The notes beneath the pieces were generated by a model. The model searched no databases and was not told where the DNA came from. It saw nothing but the letters and a program-made list of their open reading frames with translations. Below are positions 6,871 to 7,607 of a stretch of 7,607 nt of DNA, in pieces. The translations under genes and the position numbers were made by a program. The stretch comes from CAVWSM01 sp963798505 (GTDB taxonomy: Bacteria; Actinomycetota; Actinomycetes; Jiangellales; Jiangellaceae): NCBI GenBank assembly GCA_963798505.1, contig CAWCTX010000001.1, positions 1 to 7,607 on the forward strand. Reading direction: 5' to 3'. How positions within the stretch are numbered: position 1 is the first letter of the stretch; each line of letters opens with the position of its first letter.

Positions 6871-7266
6871 CTGCGCGTACGCCACCGCACCTTCGAGCAG
6901 GGCGTGAGAGATGCCTTCGCCACGGTGACCGGGCCGCACGCGGATGCACCACACCGACCAGACGGGCAACTGGTCGATGTGCGGGATCTTGGTGGACCGC
7001 GCAAACGGTGGCTCCGCCCGGGGTGCGACAGCGGCCCGTCCGACGACCTCGTCGTCGCTGTAGCCCAGGACGCCCGGCGCGACCTTGCGGCCGCAGAGCT
7101 TCCTGACGTATTCGCCCCGTGCCTGGCCAACGAGCTCCCGGTTGGTCTTCGAGTCGAGCCGATGGCTGAGGCACCAGCACACCGAGGAGCTGGGGTTCTT
7201 GGGACCGAGCAAGGTCGCGACGTCGTCGAACCGTCGTGCTGTCGCGGGCTTCACGTCAATGCTCAC
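6688..7266 (-). CDS. GNAT-family N-acetyltransferase
   Basis: This 192-residue protein transfers an acetyl group from acetyl-CoA to an unidentified amine; it is soluble and presumably cytoplasmic. The acetyl-CoA pyrophosphate-binding motif is visible at 110-120 (VRPGHRGEGIS), preceded by the strand VWSVWCIRV and followed by the helix ALLEGAVAYA. A Cys-Trp-Cys motif at 30-32 is followed by GVLGYSDDEVVGRAAVAPR. The C-terminal AYVGTRALFERAGFSKAA segment is the usual final GNAT motif. This layout matches a common uncharacterised actinobacterial GNAT subfamily with a CWC or WC motif near the N-terminus. The start is GTG (7264-7266) and no ribosome-binding site is visible, so the mRNA may be leaderless. 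It is convergent with the GH3 gene, its TAA stop (6688-6690) sharing bases with the GH3 TAG. There is no functional link to the sugar operon that I can see. The frame is intact. Confidence 0.9.
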   Translation of the reverse strand: MSIDVKPATARRFDDVATLLGPKNPSSSVCWCLSHRLDSKTNRELVGQARGEYVRKLCGRKVAPGVLGYSDDEVVGRAAVAPRAEPPFARSTKIPHIDQLPVWSVWCIRVRPGHRGEGISHALLEGAVAYAQSQGAPAIEGYPVDNKGQKVDGTMAYVGTRALFERAGFSKAADTDSVSGGFPRVLMRLDLP

Positions 7267-7272
7267 TCAACC

Positions 7273-7278
7273 ACGCTA
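7273..7278 (-). promoter_or_regulatory. Candidate -10 element for a leaderless acetyltransferase transcript
   Basis: On the - strand TAGCGT fits the actinobacterial TAnnnT -10 pattern and ends exactly six bases before the GTG start at 7266. This is the spacing expected when transcription begins at the start codon. There is no purine-rich ribosome-binding site upstream of that GTG. The -35 position (about 7296-7301, GATCAT) is not consensus. A six-base match is weak evidence. Confidence 0.3.
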
Positions 7279-7395
7279 ACTTGCTGTCCGCCGTAATGAT
7301 CGCCAGGCGCCGCGGCGAGATCATCGTGCGGGCGGTCCGCGATCATGACAGCGCTGAATTGGCCACCGAAGTCGGGTGCGAAGGAGTGACAGGTC

Positions 7396-7607
7396 ATGAG
7401 GATCGCATTGATGCCTGACGCCTGGGCCGACAGATGTGCTGGGCGTCGGTGATACGTGGTCTGCAGGCGGCTGGTCATGAAGTGATCGCTCCACAGTTCC
7501 CGCACACGCCCGTGGCGGACAATGTCGCCAAATTGCGCCACGCTTTGACCTTGGAGGCTGAGCCCACGCTGGTCACGGGGCATTCCTACGGCTGCCAGGT
7601 CATGACC
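7396..7607 (+). pseudogene. Alpha/beta hydrolase, 5' part, frameshifted and cut by the window end
   Basis: ATG 7396 has a good ribosome-binding site, AAGGAG at 7381-7386, nine bases upstream. It begins MRIALMPDAWADR, which matches the opening strand and oxyanion loop of small alpha/beta hydrolases (usual form LVHGAWADGS-W). As written it then runs into TGA at 7450-7452. The following frame, from about 7434, reads CWASVIRGLQAAGHEVIAPQ, then FPHTPVADNVAKLRHAL, and reaches the nucleophile elbow GHSYG with Ser at 7584-7586. Inserting one base between about 7432 and 7437 joins the two halves into a continuous family-like sequence, for example DRSCWASV. The gene continues beyond the window, so the catalytic Asp and His are not visible. 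Substrate is unknown; related proteins are esterase- or lactonase-like. The break is either a one-base sequencing deletion or a real lesion. Confidence 0.75.

Noticed and set aside
7263..7583. A 106-residue open frame on the - strand at the right edge
   Set aside because: The + strand there encodes an alpha/beta hydrolase with a GHSYG elbow, while the - strand product has no recognisable pattern and overlaps the acetyltransferase start.
1..7607. tRNA, rRNA, CRISPR, insertion sequences, attachment sites, phage or defence genes
   Set aside because: I saw no repeat-spacer pattern, transposase, terminal inverted repeats, RNA-gene signatures or defence domains on either strand.

Overview
High-GC DNA (roughly two-thirds G+C by eye) with GTG starts, short intergenic gaps and a third-position G/C bias, best explained as an actinobacterial chromosome or metagenomic contig. 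Protein styles resemble Streptomyces and Nocardioides-type relatives, but the sequence does not fix a genus.

Positions 1-6691, all on the + strand, form one carbohydrate-uptake operon: a LacI-type operator (24-43), a lipoprotein sugar-binding protein (126-1418), two CUT1 ABC permeases (1450-2433 and 2444-3304), a LacI-family repressor (3337-4401) and a glycoside hydrolase family 3 enzyme (4398-6691). Gene content and protein style match the actinobacterial bxlEFG-bxlA xylobiose/xylo-oligosaccharide system. The binding protein would capture short oligosaccharides outside the cell, the permeases would import them intact, and the signal-less GH3 enzyme would cleave them in the cytoplasm. The repressor, encoded inside the operon, would sense the sugar and release the operator. 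No ATPase gene is present; such actinobacterial importers usually share a remote MsiK-type ATPase.

The GH3 gene as written is broken by two single-base frameshifts, both next to C runs (5488-5493 and 6661-6663). Removing one base at each restores a 763-residue protein. Its stop then interlocks with the stop of the convergent gene on the - strand, a GNAT acetyltransferase (6688-7266).

After a 129-bp gap, the start of an alpha/beta hydrolase (7396 to the window end, + strand) is also frameshifted, by one missing base near 7434. Three indels within the last about 2.1 kb and none noticed in the preceding 5.4 kb suggest either locally poor sequence quality or local gene decay.

Other unexplained structure sits at the binding-protein/permease junction: a 12-bp tandem duplication carrying stop and start codons (1416-1444), and a perfect 12-bp inverted repeat (1501-1532). 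I found no RNA genes, mobile elements or CRISPR, and no evidence of a wholly new system; apart from the broken genes this is a recognisable sugar-utilisation locus.
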